In this document: in pieces, positions 17,142-26,476 of the stretch
Layout: every line of letters begins with the position of its first letter
How positions within the stretch are numbered: the first letter of the stretch is position 1
Source: Chthonomonadales bacterium
Lineage (GTDB): Bacteria > Armatimonadota > Chthonomonadetes > Chthonomonadales > CAJBBX01
Assembly: GCA_012517255.1 (NCBI GenBank)
Contig: JAAYVH010000054.1
Location: 1-49,341, forward strand
DNA length: 49,341 nt
Direction of reading: 5' to 3'
Notes under the pieces: model-generated
What the model was told of the DNA's origin: nothing
Seen by the model: the letters and a program-made list of their open reading frames with translations, nothing else
Databases searched by the model: none
Position numbers and translations under genes: made by a program

Positions 17142-18215
17142 ATGGGTCTATATCCCCATTCGCGCGGCCACAGCCGCGCGGGGTACGGCTTCGCCACGCC
17201 AGGAACAGCGGACTTTCGTCTCGATAGCGTGGTCGCGGCGCCGGCGCCATACGAGGAGCGACGCATCACGCGATGGGACAGGGACGACGCACGCCAGTCC
17301 TTGCGCGATCAGGTGCTGACGCATCTGGCCTCGCCCTACGCCGTACTTGTGCTGGACGAGAGCGCGTTTGTCAAAGCCAATGGCAGGTTCGTTGGCGCCC
17401 ATCGCGGCACCGACGGCGGCGGGGTATCGCATCACCTGCAGACCGGGGTGTTCCTCGCCTATGCCGGGCCGAAGGGTAACGGCTATCTCGATCGCGAACT
17501 CTTCTTGCCGCGGCCATGGATAGAGCGCTCGGATCTGCGCCTCTCGTCCGGCGTGCCAGATGGGATCGCCTATTCCACGAGGCCCCAGATGGCGCGGCGC
17601 ATGCTCGAGCGAGCTTTCGAACATCAGATACCGCATCGGTTTGTGGCAGGAAGCATCACGTTCGGCGCAGACAGGGACCTGCGCGCCTGGCTCGAAGAGC
17701 GCCGCGAGGCATACGTGCTTGCGGTGCCTGCGGACATGGCGTTGCTGGTGGACGGGGCCTACCGCTCAGCCGAGGAACTGGCGGCGTCGCTTTCACACCA
17801 CACCCGGGCCTCAGAGGGGCCCGAAGGATGGATGGGAATGCGGCTTCCGTCCGGCGGCGGATCGCGAACAGGCATGCAGGCCGGGGGGCGTGGGGACTGG
17901 CAGCGGTGGATCGTGGCCGAGTGCAAGCCGCGAGGTGCCGAGCCGTCCGACCGGTTTCTCGCGTTTGTGCGGCCCGGAACGTTGCTGGACGACGTGGTAG
18001 ATGCCATCAAGGCGTCTCGCCGGATAAGGGATGGCATGTCCGAGGCGCGCCGAACCGTTGGCCTGGACAGGTTTACCGGCAAGTCGTGGGAAGCATGGTA
18101 CCGACATATGACGGTCACGCTCATGGCCCATACCGTTCTGGGACTGGCGCGTGAACAGCTGGCCGCCGGATCCGACCCACTGAGATCGAGGTTCGATGGC
18201 GACGGCTACGACTGA
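17142..18215 (+). pseudogene. Decayed IS701-type transposase
   Basis: The remaining 357 codons match the catalytic part of IS701-family DDE transposases: PYAVLVLDESAFVK (first Asp, residue 72), TGVFLAYAGPKGNGYLDREL, PDGIAYSTRPQMARRMLERA, RAWLEERREAYVLAVPAD and, near the end, ARRTVGLDRFTGKSWEAWYR preceded by the candidate Glu301. The second catalytic Asp, normally in a V-T-x-D-E-V-Y-G context, is Ser171 (FVAGSITFGADRDLR). The first 50 residues do not resemble the family's N-terminal domain, and there is no ribosome site before the ATG at 17142. I found no flanking terminal inverted repeats. It is therefore probably an inactive remnant, although the intact reading frame leaves domestication open. 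Confidence 0.72.
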
Positions 18216-18287
18216 ACCACCAGCCGTGAGTGCACGCTGGAACAGTGACTAGGTCCGTTCGGTCGCTCAGCACACGCGCGTCCGAAT

Positions 18288-18333
18288 GCGTGCCGTTGCG
18301 CTCCGCCTGCGGAGGTGGAGCGCAACGGCATGC
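18288..18333. terminator. Hairpin between convergent transposase remnant and mreD
   Basis: A perfect 14-bp stem (arms 18291-18304, TGCCGTTGCGCTCC, and 18317-18330) with a 12-nt loop; it extends by three more pairs, one of them G-T. It sits between two genes that end toward it (stops at 18215 and 18403). No T-tract follows on either strand, so it may be a Rho-assisted or bidirectional stop, or an mRNA end stabiliser. Confidence 0.6.
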
Positions 18334-18402
18334 CGCGACAAGCCGGCAGCAGGCGAGCCCCCCATACCGTGCGCAGACAACAATAGGAGCGGGTAGAGGC
18401 GC

Positions 18403-18882
18403 CTACGCGGGAGGACGAAACAGGGGACGGAGGAGGATGGTCAGCGGAACAACCAGCACCATGTTGTAGACGGCTCGGCCCAACGCTCCCGCAAGATAGG
18501 CAACCGCATCGGGCTGTGGAGAGAATGCGAAGAATGTGAGCTCCGCTACGGCGAGCGCGCCGAATCCTGCCGCCGATGCCACCAACAGGCTGTCGCGGAA
18601 CAGCCTGCGTTCGACCATGCCGGTACACCACGCTGCCAACGCCCTGCTGACAGCCAGGCTGCCGAGACCGACGGAGCCAAACGCTCCCAGCAGGCTGCCA
18701 GCGAGCAACCCCAGCCATGCCGCGGAGCCGTCGCCGATCCAGAGCGCCACCGGAACCAGTGCGGCCATGGTCAGATCGGGCCGAGCGCCGGCGATGGCGA
18801 TGCGCGGTCCCAGCGCCATGTCCACGATGAACGCTGCAACGATCACGACGACACCGCGGCCGAGCGCGGTTCCGGGTCTCAT
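18403..18882 (-). CDS. mreD: Rod shape-determining protein MreD
   Basis: A 159-residue polytopic inner-membrane protein with about five hydrophobic helices, including VVVIVAAFIVDMALGPRIAI and the LLAGSLLGAFGSVGLGSL loop-helix typical of MreD. It belongs to the elongasome scaffold that links MreB filaments to peptidoglycan synthesis. It overlaps mreC by 4 nt (ATGA), so it is translated with it. The identification rests on membrane topology, length and position directly after mreC. Confidence 0.88.
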   Translation of the reverse strand: MRPGTALGRGVVVIVAAFIVDMALGPRIAIAGARPDLTMAALVPVALWIGDGSAAWLGLLAGSLLGAFGSVGLGSLAVSRALAAWCTGMVERRLFRDSLLVASAAGFGALAVAELTFFAFSPQPDAVAYLAGALGRAVYNMVLVVPLTILLRPLFRPPA

Positions 18883-19715
18883 CGAAGCACCGCAACCTCT
18901 TCAAGGCGATGAACGGAGGCCGCCTGCCGCACGATGGCGACTTTCGACGAGGTCGCTGCATCGTCGGTGACCCGGGTGACGCTGCCGATCACGAGCCCTT
19001 TCGGGTAGATCCCGCCCGATCCTCCGAGCCCCGATGTAACGATGACATCGCCGGTGCTGATCTCGGCGTCTCGGCTGAGGTAGCTCATCCGGAGCATGCC
19101 GCGTCCGAGTCCGCGACAGATGCCAATGGCTCGGGACTCGCTCCGTTGCACCATGGCTCCCAGGGCGCATCGTGGGTCGGATGCAATCAGCACGACTGAT
19201 GTGGAGTACGCCACGTCCACGGCGTGTCCGAGAACGCCTTCCGGAGCAAGCACGATGGAGCCGTTCCGCAGCCCGTCGCGCTTTCCGCGATCAATCACGA
19301 CGGTTGCCACGTGCGGCGCGGGCGTCATGGCGACAACGCGAGCGGGGAGACGCCGGGGGGTTGGCTCCGTCAGGAAGCCAATCTCCTGCTCGAGCCTCCG
19401 CGCAGTGATCGCGGCTTCACGCAGTTCCTGCGCCTCGGCCCTGAGTCGAGCAAGCTCGCGGCGAAGCCGTACGTTCTCACGCGCCAGGCTTCGGCTGTTG
19501 ACGAGCCACCGTCCTGTGCCGGAAAACCAGTCGGCAACGCCCCCCACGGCACGTATCGCCGGGGATAGGATCGTGCGCGCGGCATTGGTGAACGGGCTCG
19601 ACGCCCCGCGCGACACGGCGGCGTTGTGCCAGACACCCAGGGTGGCGCCGACGACGATCGTCAGAATGAAGGGGAGGTACTTCCTGCGCAGTGCGCTACG
19701 CTCGTCATCGAGCAT
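18879..19715 (-). CDS. mreC: Rod shape-determining protein MreC
   Basis: A 278-residue bitopic protein: a short cytoplasmic arm, one membrane helix (YLPFILTIVVGATLGVWH), a periplasmic coiled coil (about 70-110, ARENVRLRRELARLRAEAQE) and the paired beta-barrel domain with ARVVAMTPAPHVATVVIDRG, GVLGHAVDVAYSTSVVLIAS and DVIVTSGLGGSGGIYPKGL. This is the full family order. It organises the elongasome in the periplasm. It follows mreB after a 75-nt gap and overlaps mreD. Confidence 0.95.
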   Translation of the reverse strand: MLDDERSALRRKYLPFILTIVVGATLGVWHNAAVSRGASSPFTNAARTILSPAIRAVGGVADWFSGTGRWLVNSRSLARENVRLRRELARLRAEAQELREAAITARRLEQEIGFLTEPTPRRLPARVVAMTPAPHVATVVIDRGKRDGLRNGSIVLAPEGVLGHAVDVAYSTSVVLIASDPRCALGAMVQRSESRAIGICRGLGRGMLRMSYLSRDAEISTGDVIVTSGLGGSGGIYPKGLVIGSVTRVTDDAATSSKVAIVRQAASVHRLEEVAVLR

Positions 19716-19790
19716 GACATCGTGGCCCGTTTTGATCCTGAGGGCGGGTCTTCATTGCATGCGGGTTCAACAATGACGCCGCCCGGCCTG

Positions 19791-20831
19791 TCAGGCGCTG
19801 CGCAGCACTTTGCGCAGGAGCGGATTAGTCTGGATCTCCTCGAGAACCCGCCCGGTGCCGATCACCACGCACGACAGTGGATCGTCGGCGATGTGCACGG
19901 GCATCGAGGTCTCGCGCGAGATCAGCCGATCGAGACCGTCAAGGAGCGCTCCGCCGCCCGCGAGGACGATGCCGCGCTCCATGATATCAGCCGACAGCTC
20001 GGGCGGGCACGTCTCGAGCGTCACTTTCACCGCCTCAACGATAGCGTTGAGCGGCTCCTGGATCGCTTCGCGAATCTCGTCGGACGAGATGATGGCGCTG
20101 CGCGGCAGACCGGTGAGCAGATCGCGCCCGCGCACCTCCATCGTGCGGGCGGTCTCGCCTGGATATGCGGAACCAACCGAGAACTTAGCATCTTCCGCCG
20201 TGCGGTCGCCGATGAACAGGTTGTACGTGCGACGGACATAGGCAGTGATGGCTTCATCAATCTCGTCGCCGGCCACGCGAATGGATCGGCTTGTCACGAT
20301 GCCGGAGAGAGAGATCACTGCCACCTCCGTCGTCCCGCCGCCGATGTCGACGATCATCGAGCCCGTGGGATCAACAATAGGCAGGCCGGCGCCGATGGCT
20401 GCGGCCATCGGTTCTTCGATGAGGTAGGCCTCCTTGGCGCCAGCCTTCTTGGTTGCATCTATGACGGCGCGGCGTTCGACTTCTGTAACGCCCGAAGGAA
20501 TGCCCACGACAACTCTGGGCGCCGAAAGCGCCCCTCGCCGATTCACCTTCGTGATGAAGTAGCGCAGCATGCGCTCTGTTTGCTCGAAGTCGGCAATCAC
20601 GCCGTCCTTCAGCGGACGCGTTGCGACGATGCTGCCCGGAGTCCTGCCGAGCATCCGCTTGGCTTCTTCGCCAACAGCCAGAACCCGCTTCGTATCCCGG
20701 TCTATGGCCACCACGGACGGTTCGCGCAACAGGATGCCGCGCCCGCGCACATGCACGAGCGTATTGGCAGTGCCGAGGTCAATGCCCATGTCGCGCGAGA
20801 AGCGCCCAAGCAGGCGACGTATGAACTGCAT
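19791..20831 (-). CDS. mreB: Rod shape-determining protein MreB (actin homologue)
   Basis: A 346-residue actin-fold ATPase that forms membrane-bound filaments directing lateral wall growth. Visible motifs are the phosphate-1 loop [57 protein letters not shown] (phosphate-2) and [19 protein letters not shown] (adenosine). The N-terminal [11 protein letters not shown] looks like a membrane-binding amphipathic helix, as in many MreBs. First gene of mreBCD; an extended -10 promoter lies upstream at 20909-20917. Confidence 0.97.
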   Translation of the reverse strand: MQFIRRLLGRFSRDMGIDLGTANTLVHVRGRGILLREPSVVAIDRDTKRVLAVGEEAKRMLGRTPGSIVATRPLKDGVIADFEQTERMLRYFITKVNRRGALSAPRVVVGIPSGVTEVERRAVIDATKKAGAKEAYLIEEPMAAAIGAGLPIVDPTGSMIVDIGGGTTEVAVISLSGIVTSRSIRVAGDEIDEAITAYVRRTYNLFIGDRTAEDAKFSVGSAYPGETARTMEVRGRDLLTGLPRSAIISSDEIREAIQEPLNAIVEAVKVTLETCPPELSADIMERGIVLAGGGALLDGLDRLISRETSMPVHIADDPLSCVVIGTGRVLEEIQTNPLLRKVLRSA

Positions 20832-20908
20832 CGGATAGACTGCGCTCCAGCAAGGGGAAGAATAGTGAGAGCACCCAGCGAACTGACGGCACAGGGTGCA
20901 GACGGACC

Positions 20909-20917
20909 ATTATAGCA
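20909..20917 (-). promoter_or_regulatory. Extended -10 promoter for mreBCD
   Basis: On the minus strand the sequence reads TGCTATAAT, a full extended -10 (TGnTATAAT), about 78 nt upstream of the mreB ATG. No good -35 hexamer is found at 17 nt (CCGGTA), as is usual for extended -10 promoters. Confidence 0.6.
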
Positions 20918-20995
20918 CGTACTCTTAGCCGTACCGGGGAGGGGAGCGATCCCCGTCGCAGGAGTCTGCGCGGAGAACGGCGAAATCCAAATGTC

Positions 20996-21598
20996 ATGCA
21001 GATAACGTGTCCGTCAGCCAGCCTAACGGCCCAGGAGCTCACGCTGGGCGACCAGATCGCCATTCAGCACGTCACCCTTGACTGCACGAATCTGACCATC
21101 AGCGTTCCTCTTGGATCGGGCGTCGCTACGGGCGAAGTCGCTGCCCGCATTGTCATCAACGAGCGTGAGCTGAATCGCCTGATCGGCGCCGCCGATGATA
21201 GCGGAATCCGCGATCTCTCGGTCGCCCTGATGACCGGCAAACTGCGGATCACGGGCCGCTATGAGGTGATGAAGCTGCTTGCGGTTCCGTTTGCTCTGGT
21301 GGCCGTTCCGGAGATCGTCGGGGATTCCCACATTCGGTTGGACGTGCAGGACCTGAGCGTTGTGGGCGCGACGCTGCCGGGCTTCAGCTCCCAGATCATC
21401 GGGGAGCGGCTCAATGCGAAGCTGTCCGAGCATCTGAATGTGGAACGGCTCGGCATACCGTTGCGGCTGGTTGGCATCAGCGTTGAGCCCGGTCGCCTGC
21501 TCGTTCGAGGCGAGGCAACGCTAGCGTTGTACCAACGGGCAGATCCCGACAAGGCGCTGGTACGGACCCTGCAACGGCCTTCAGCCGATCCAGGCTAG
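20996..21598 (+). CDS. LmeA-like DUF2993 protein
   Basis: A 200-residue beta-rich protein of the DUF2993 (LmeA) group: an N-terminal run of strands (LTLGDQIAIQHVTLDCTNLT), the central ARIVINERELNRLI-like element, VALMTGKLRITGRYEVMKLL and the closing GISVEPGRLLVRGEATL. Mycobacterial LmeA is a periplasmic phospholipid-binding protein needed for lipomannan elongation. This copy shows no signal peptide from the ATG at 20996; a CTG 30 nt upstream adds only ten polar residues. The role is unknown. It diverges from mreB and ends convergently with lgt, overlapping it by 4 nt. Confidence 0.72.
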   Translation: MQITCPSASLTAQELTLGDQIAIQHVTLDCTNLTISVPLGSGVATGEVAARIVINERELNRLIGAADDSGIRDLSVALMTGKLRITGRYEVMKLLAVPFALVAVPEIVGDSHIRLDVQDLSVVGATLPGFSSQIIGERLNAKLSEHLNVERLGIPLRLVGISVEPGRLLVRGEATLALYQRADPDKALVRTLQRPSADPG

Positions 21599-22377
21599 CG
21601 CCGCGATCTATAGAGGCGCCAGAGCCAGAAGATCAGCACCGGTGCCGCTGCCGTGGCAACAACCTGACCGTCCGTCAGGCCCCAGAGCACGATCCGCGAG
21701 GTGGCCCCGGCCCGGAAGAAGTCGTTGATGAAACGATAGACGGCGTACAGGAGCAAGTACGTTACTACGATGGAGCCGTCGGGATGCGGCCGCCTGCGCA
21801 TCCGATGGAGCGCCCAGAATATCCCCAGGCTCATGATGGCAGCATATATCTGCGTGGGATGACTGGGGACAGTCAGGGCATCGGATGCCCCGTCGGCGTG
21901 AAAGCGCACGGCCCACGGAAGGTCACAGGCAGAGCCGTGACAGCACCCGTTCAGGAAGCACCCGATCCTGCCGAACGTGTAGCCAAGCGCGAACCCTGGA
22001 GCCCCGATGTCTGCAACGACAGAGAACGGTAGGCGGTGGCGACGGCAGTAGAGCCACGCGTACCCGAATCCGAACAGGGGGGCGCCGATGAACGAGAGCC
22101 CTCCCGTCCATATCTTCAGAATCTCCACCGGATTGTCGGCGAACAGGTCCCAGTGGAGAGCGACGTAGACCAGGCGGGTTCCGACGAGACCGGCGAACAG
22201 CCCGAAGATGGCCATATCGAAGACATGGTCGGGCTTCACGGTCGCCCGTTCGTCTGCCTGCGAAAGCCGACGCGCTTCCGCCATCGCGTAGCGCAGAGCG
22301 AGGAAGAAGCCGATCAGGATGAGGGCGCCGTAGGCGCGTATGGGGATGGGACCGATGTGGAAGAGAATGGGGTGCAC
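21595..22377 (-). CDS. lgt: Prolipoprotein diacylglyceryl transferase
   Basis: A 260-residue inner-membrane enzyme that attaches diacylglycerol to the lipobox cysteine of prolipoproteins, the first step of lipoprotein maturation. The signature GRIGCFLNGCCHGSACDLPW is complete; the N-terminal IPIRAYGALILIGFFLAL and LGIFWALHRMRRRPHPDG fit the family. There are about seven membrane helices. It lies 6 nt after lspA, which does the next step, so the two enzymes of the pathway share an operon. Confidence 0.96.
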   Translation of the reverse strand: MHPILFHIGPIPIRAYGALILIGFFLALRYAMAEARRLSQADERATVKPDHVFDMAIFGLFAGLVGTRLVYVALHWDLFADNPVEILKIWTGGLSFIGAPLFGFGYAWLYCRRHRLPFSVVADIGAPGFALGYTFGRIGCFLNGCCHGSACDLPWAVRFHADGASDALTVPSHPTQIYAAIMSLGIFWALHRMRRRPHPDGSIVVTYLLLYAVYRFINDFFRAGATSRIVLWGLTDGQVVATAAAPVLIFWLWRLYRSRR

Positions 22378-22383
22378 GTCGGT

Positions 22384-22908
22384 TCAGTTGCTCAGGTCAG
22401 CAACGCCCGGGTTGCCGTCCGAGGTCTCGCCCGAGTCGTCGCATGCGCGTGGCTTTGCGGGCCGGACCGCACGGTAGGCCAGCAACAGTATCGCGACGGT
22501 AATGGCGGAGTCGGCGACGTTGAAGATCGGCCAGAGCGTCTGCCCCGACACCGTGTGGAGATGGAAGAAGTCGCGCACATAGCCAAACTGCGCTCGATCC
22601 ATGAGGTTGCCGACGGCGCCGCCCAGCGCCAGCGCAAGGGATGCCGACATGAGGCTATCACGCGAACGCAGCGTGTGGTACGCGTAGACGAGAGCGCCGA
22701 TCGCCAGGACGGCGATCGTGATGAACACGCCGTTATGCGCTTGAAGCAGGCTGAATGCCCCACCAGGGTTGTGAGTCGGCGTAAGCGAGAAGAAGGGCTC
22801 AACGATCGTTGCGCCGGTCTCAGGTATGTGGCGCGTGACCAGCGTCTTGGATATCTGGTCACACGCCACCACGACGATCACGGTGAGGTAGAACAGCCGC
22901 GGGCGCAT
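22384..22908 (-). CDS. lspA: Lipoprotein signal peptidase (signal peptidase II)
   Basis: Aspartic protease that cleaves the signal peptide of lipidated prolipoproteins; four membrane helices. Catalytic aspartates are Asp104 in GNLMDRAQFGYVRDFF and Asp133 in FNVADSAIT; THNPGGAFSLLQ is the third signature. I chose the ATG at 22908 because it forms a TGATG junction with the stop of the DksA-like gene and has GAGG just upstream; an ATG 33 nt earlier would add 11 residues read from the neighbour's DNA. The product is 174 residues, with a polar C-terminal tail of about 25 residues. Confidence 0.94.
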   Translation of the reverse strand: MRPRLFYLTVIVVVACDQISKTLVTRHIPETGATIVEPFFSLTPTHNPGGAFSLLQAHNGVFITIAVLAIGALVYAYHTLRSRDSLMSASLALALGGAVGNLMDRAQFGYVRDFFHLHTVSGQTLWPIFNVADSAITVAILLLAYRAVRPAKPRACDDSGETSDGNPGVADLSN

Positions 22909-23273
22909 CAGTCCTCGTAGCGGCTCTGGCAGGAGATGCACATGGTTGCGTAAGGCAGCGCCCGCAGGCGAGCGTCGGATATCCTGCCGCCGCAGGCGTC
23001 GCAGATCCCGTATGTATCGGATGCTATCTTGGCGAGCGCGCCGTTCACCTGGTCAAGCAGGCTATTGACGTTCTCCACGAGCGCCAGATCCTTCTCTCTG
23101 TCAAAGAGCTCCGTACCGGCGTCGGCAGGGTGATTCAGATCGTAGTCGGCGAGCTCGAGACCTGCTCCCTGCCCGGAACCGCTTCGATCGGTCAGGCGAG
23201 CCCTCTCGGCCTCAAGACGCCGCTTCTCAGCCATCAGACGCTCATACAGCTTGGACAGGTCCTTCTTACCCAT
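22908..23273 (-). CDS. DksA/TraR-family C4 zinc-finger protein
   Basis: A 121-residue protein: an N-terminal coiled coil (about 5-30, KLYERLMAEKRRLEAERARL), a second helix (DREKDLALVENVNSLLDQVN) and a C4 zinc finger with Cys91-x2-Cys94 and Cys112-x2-Cys115. DksA-type proteins enter the secondary channel of RNA polymerase; small DksA-like proteins encoded beside ileS and lspA are common in several phyla, but their role is not settled. The acidic tip residues of E. coli DksA are not obviously present. The start is the ATG at 23273, with GAGGTGA 5 nt upstream; a GTG at 23282 would add three residues. Confidence 0.85.
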   Translation of the reverse strand: MGKKDLSKLYERLMAEKRRLEAERARLTDRSGSGQGAGLELADYDLNHPADAGTELFDREKDLALVENVNSLLDQVNGALAKIASDTYGICDACGGRISDARLRALPYATMCISCQSRYED

Positions 23274-23470
23274 CACGGTCACCTCGCTTCTACCTCGTTG
23301 TTCGAGGCACGGAGCGCCCCCAGTACGCGGGGCTATCGGATCGGTCCATTGGGAGCCTGCCGCATGGCCTGGCGGGCTCCGTGTATCTGAAATCGCGCAT
23401 TTCTGCGAGAGTGTGTCTTAGTGTGTGCGTGGGGCCTCATGGCCATCATCTCACGTGGGTACGCAGCGTG

Positions 23471-23491
23471 CCGCGACGGCCTCCGTCGCGG
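23471..23491 (-). terminator. Hairpin downstream of ileS
   Basis: A perfect 9-bp GC stem (CCGCGACGG, loop CCT on the plus strand) begins 12 nt beyond the ileS stop. No T-tract follows, so it could be a Rho-dependent stop, a processing site between ileS and the dksA-like gene, or a 3' end stabiliser. Confidence 0.5.
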
Positions 23492-23502
23492 AATACCAGG
23501 CT

Positions 23503-26379
23503 TCAGGCGGCTCCTGATGCGCTCATGGACACCACCACCGCTGCGCAACGCCCGCAGATGTCAGGATGCGCGGGATGGGCGCCGACATCCTGTCGGACCA
23601 GCCAGCAGCGGGCGCATTTCCGACCGACGGCCAGGCTGACCTCCACGGACGGCTCGGCCTTTTCCTCGCCGCCTACTACCTCCACCGACGATACTTTGAA
23701 CACGGTGGCGAGGTCCGATGCGAACGGCGCCAGGGCCATCGCCGTCGCCACGCTAGTTCCGATACGTACATGCGCCTCCAAAGGGTTGCCGATCTGCTTG
23801 GACTGCCGCGCGTTTTCGATGGCCTGGTTGACGTGCTCACGCATGGCCAGCACCGGCTCCCACCGCTCGATGACTTCGTCGGAGCCCTGCAGAGAGACCG
23901 TCGGCCAGTCGGCAAGCTGAGCGCTCGGCGCTGCGGTCTCTTTCAGGATGCTCCAGACTTCGTCCGCCGTGTGGCTTAGAATGGGGGACGTTACAATCGC
24001 AAGGCTGCGCGCTATCGCGTGCAACGCAGTCTGCGCCGAGAGCCGCGGGCGAGATCCCGCCGCCTCACAGTAGAGCCGGTCCTTGATCACGTCCAGGTAG
24101 AACGCGCTGAGGTCCACGGCACAGAAGTTGTGGACCGCGTGGAACACCCGATGAAACTCGAATGCCTCATACCCGTTCCGACATACATCGAGGACGCGAT
24201 CCAGTCTCGCCAGGATCCAGCGATCCAGGTCGGCCATATCCTCGGCGGCAACGGCGTCGCGCTCCGGGTCGAACCGTTGGAACCCGCGCGTGCTGTCGGC
24301 GAGGTTGTTCACCAGAAAGCGAAACGTGTTGCGAATCCGCCGGTAGGCCTCGGCCACCTGCTTGATCTGATCGTCCGAGCAGCGCACGTCCTCGAAGTAG
24401 TCGGTTGAAGCCACCCACAGGCGGAGGATGTCGGCGCCATAGCGATCCACGATGTCCAGGGGCGAGACAACGTTGCCCAGCGACTTGTGCATGGCCTTGC
24501 CGGAGTCATCGAGCGTCCAGCCGTTGGTGATGACGGTCCTGTACGGCGCCGTTCCGCGGACGCCCACGGAGACCATAAGCGACGAGTTGAACCAACCGCG
24601 GTGCTGATCCGATCCCTCGAGGTACAGGTCCGCGGGCCACCGAAGTTCGGGCCATCGCTCATTGTCGAGTACCGCCAGATGGGTGGAGCCGGAGTCGAAC
24701 CAGACATCCAGAATGTCCGTTTCCTTCTCGAACTCTGTGCTGCCGCAACCCGAGCAGGCGAACCCTTCGGGGAGGATCTCCTCGGCAGATCGCGAGTACC
24801 AGGCATCCGAATGCTCTCGAAGGACCAGCTCGTGCACCGCATCAATGGCGCGCTTGTCGAGGGTCTCCTTGCCGCAGCGGCGACAGTAGAACGCGGGTAT
24901 CCCGACGCCCCATGCACGCTGCCTGCTAAGGCACCAATCGGGGCGGCTGGATACCATCGAGCGGATCCGGTTGATGCTCACCGGCGGGACCCAGCGTGTC
25001 GCCTCAATGGCGTCAAGGGATCGCTCGCGATGTCCCTGGTGGTCTATGTCCATGAACCACTGAACCGTGGCGCGGAACAGCAGGGGTTGATGGCAGCGCC
25101 AGCAGTGGGGATAGCTGTGCGAGTAGCTGCGACTCGAAAGGAGATGACCGGCCTCGCAGAGAGCGTCCATCACCTTGCGGTCGGCCTCGCCTCCCAGTAT
25201 CCGGGCGCCCGCGAATCGTTCACCGGCCTGCGCCGTGAATGCGCCGGAGGCATCTACCGGGCACAGAATGTCGAGCCCGAACTGCCGTCCGGTCTCAAAG
25301 TCCTCTTTGCCGTGGCCGGGCGCCGTGTGCACGACGCCGGTTCCGTCCTCCATCGTGACGTAGGGCGCGAAAACGACGGGGGAGTCGCGGTCCACAAGCG
25401 GGTGCCTGCAGACAAGCCCGGCGAGTTCTGAACCGCGCAGTCGGGCAAGCACCGAGCCCTCAGGCAACGCAGCAATGGCGCTCGGGCCGTCGCCGGGCGA
25501 TCGTTCGGCGCTACCGATGTCATGGAGTACCTTGGCCGCAAGCGGTTCGGCGACAAGGTAACGATCGCCGTTCAGAGCCACGATGACGTAGTCGGCGTCC
25601 TCATGCAGCGCCAGAGCGAGATTGGCAGGGATCGTCCACGGAGTGGTCGTCCAGATCAACACGTAGGCGCCTTCCGGGTTCACGGCGTTCGAACCGAAGA
25701 CCTGGTTCGGATCGAGGCGGACCGGAAACCGCACATAGATGCTGGTCGAAGTGTGCTCGCCATACTCGACCTCAGCATCGGCCAGAGCAGTCTCGCACCG
25801 CGCACACCACAGGACGGGCTTCATGCCGCGGTAGATATAGCCCTGGTCGGCCAGTTTCCCGAAGACCTCGATGATCTTGGCCTCGAAGTCGGTGCTCATC
25901 GTGAGGTAGGGGTTGTCCCAGTCGCCGCGCACGCCCAGGCGACGGAACTGCTCGCGCTGGCGCTCGACCCACGATGCCGCATACTCGCGGCATCGTCGCC
26001 GCAACGTCACGCGATCGGGCTGCTCGCCTCGCTCACGGAACTCGCGCGCAACCTCGTTCTCGATGGGCATGCCGTGGTTGTCCCAGCCCGGCACATAGGG
26101 CGCGCGGTAACCGCAGAGCGTCTTGTACTTCACGATGATGTCCTTGGCGATCTTGTTCAGTGCGTGGCCAAGGTGGATATTGCCGTTGGAGTAGGGCGGG
26201 CCATCATGCAGAATGAAGGTGCCGAGCGGAGCCGGCTTCTCCAGAGAGAGCCGGTATAACCCCATGTGCTCCCACGCCTGCTGGATTCCGGGCTCGCGCG
26301 TCGGCAGGTTGCCGCGCTGCTGCATGGCGCCCGGGTCTCGGTCGTTCAGCGTGATGTTTAGCGTCGCCTTGTAATCCAT
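23503..26379 (-). CDS. ileS: Isoleucyl-tRNA synthetase
   Basis: Class Ia synthetase of 958 residues that charges tRNA-Ile and edits Val. The Rossmann fold carries HLGH in YSNGNIHLGHALNKIAK (HIGH motif) and GKAMHKSLGNVVSPLDIV as the KMSKS loop; WTTTPWTIPANLALALH belongs to the CP1 editing domain. A C-terminal zinc finger (CARCWLVRQD then CGRC) is present, as in bacterial-type IleRS that have the C-terminal Zn domain. I chose the ATG at 26379 (MDYKATLNITL); the frame is open 14 codons further. A promoter and a leader hairpin lie upstream; no T-box elements were found. Confidence 0.97.
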   Translation of the reverse strand: MDYKATLNITLNDRDPGAMQQRGNLPTREPGIQQAWEHMGLYRLSLEKPAPLGTFILHDGPPYSNGNIHLGHALNKIAKDIIVKYKTLCGYRAPYVPGWDNHGMPIENEVAREFRERGEQPDRVTLRRRCREYAASWVERQREQFRRLGVRGDWDNPYLTMSTDFEAKIIEVFGKLADQGYIYRGMKPVLWCARCETALADAEVEYGEHTSTSIYVRFPVRLDPNQVFGSNAVNPEGAYVLIWTTTPWTIPANLALALHEDADYVIVALNGDRYLVAEPLAAKVLHDIGSAERSPGDGPSAIAALPEGSVLARLRGSELAGLVCRHPLVDRDSPVVFAPYVTMEDGTGVVHTAPGHGKEDFETGRQFGLDILCPVDASGAFTAQAGERFAGARILGGEADRKVMDALCEAGHLLSSRSYSHSYPHCWRCHQPLLFRATVQWFMDIDHQGHRERSLDAIEATRWVPPVSINRIRSMVSSRPDWCLSRQRAWGVGIPAFYCRRCGKETLDKRAIDAVHELVLREHSDAWYSRSAEEILPEGFACSGCGSTEFEKETDILDVWFDSGSTHLAVLDNERWPELRWPADLYLEGSDQHRGWFNSSLMVSVGVRGTAPYRTVITNGWTLDDSGKAMHKSLGNVVSPLDIVDRYGADILRLWVASTDYFEDVRCSDDQIKQVAEAYRRIRNTFRFLVNNLADSTRGFQRFDPERDAVAAEDMADLDRWILARLDRVLDVCRNGYEAFEFHRVFHAVHNFCAVDLSAFYLDVIKDRLYCEAAGSRPRLSAQTALHAIARSLAIVTSPILSHTADEVWSILKETAAPSAQLADWPTVSLQGSDEVIERWEPVLAMREHVNQAIENARQSKQIGNPLEAHVRIGTSVATAMALAPFASDLATVFKVSSVEVVGGEEKAEPSVEVSLAVGRKCARCWLVRQDVGAHPAHPDICGRCAAVVVSMSASGAA

Positions 26380-26441
26380 CGGATCTACCTGTCGTGCGTA
26401 CCTTGCCCGGCTTGCGGCCATGGGGCGTACAGATACGCGAA

Positions 26442-26462
26442 CGACCCCGTTGGGCGGGGTCG
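26442..26462 (-). promoter_or_regulatory. Hairpin at the 5' end of the ileS leader
   Basis: An 8-bp perfect stem (CGACCCCG, 5-nt loop, CGGGGTCG) falls directly after the predicted start of transcription of ileS, about 63 nt before the start codon. There is no T-tract and no T-box or specifier-loop signature. It may stabilise the 5' end. Confidence 0.45.
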
Positions 26463-26476
26463 CTCTGCGGGACCTG

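Noticed and set aside
19626-20915. Plus-strand open frame of 429 codons
   Set aside because: Antisense to mreB and part of mreC, which are unmistakable on the minus strand.
22036-22920. Plus-strand open frame of 294 codons
   Set aside because: Antisense to lgt and lspA, both with complete signatures.
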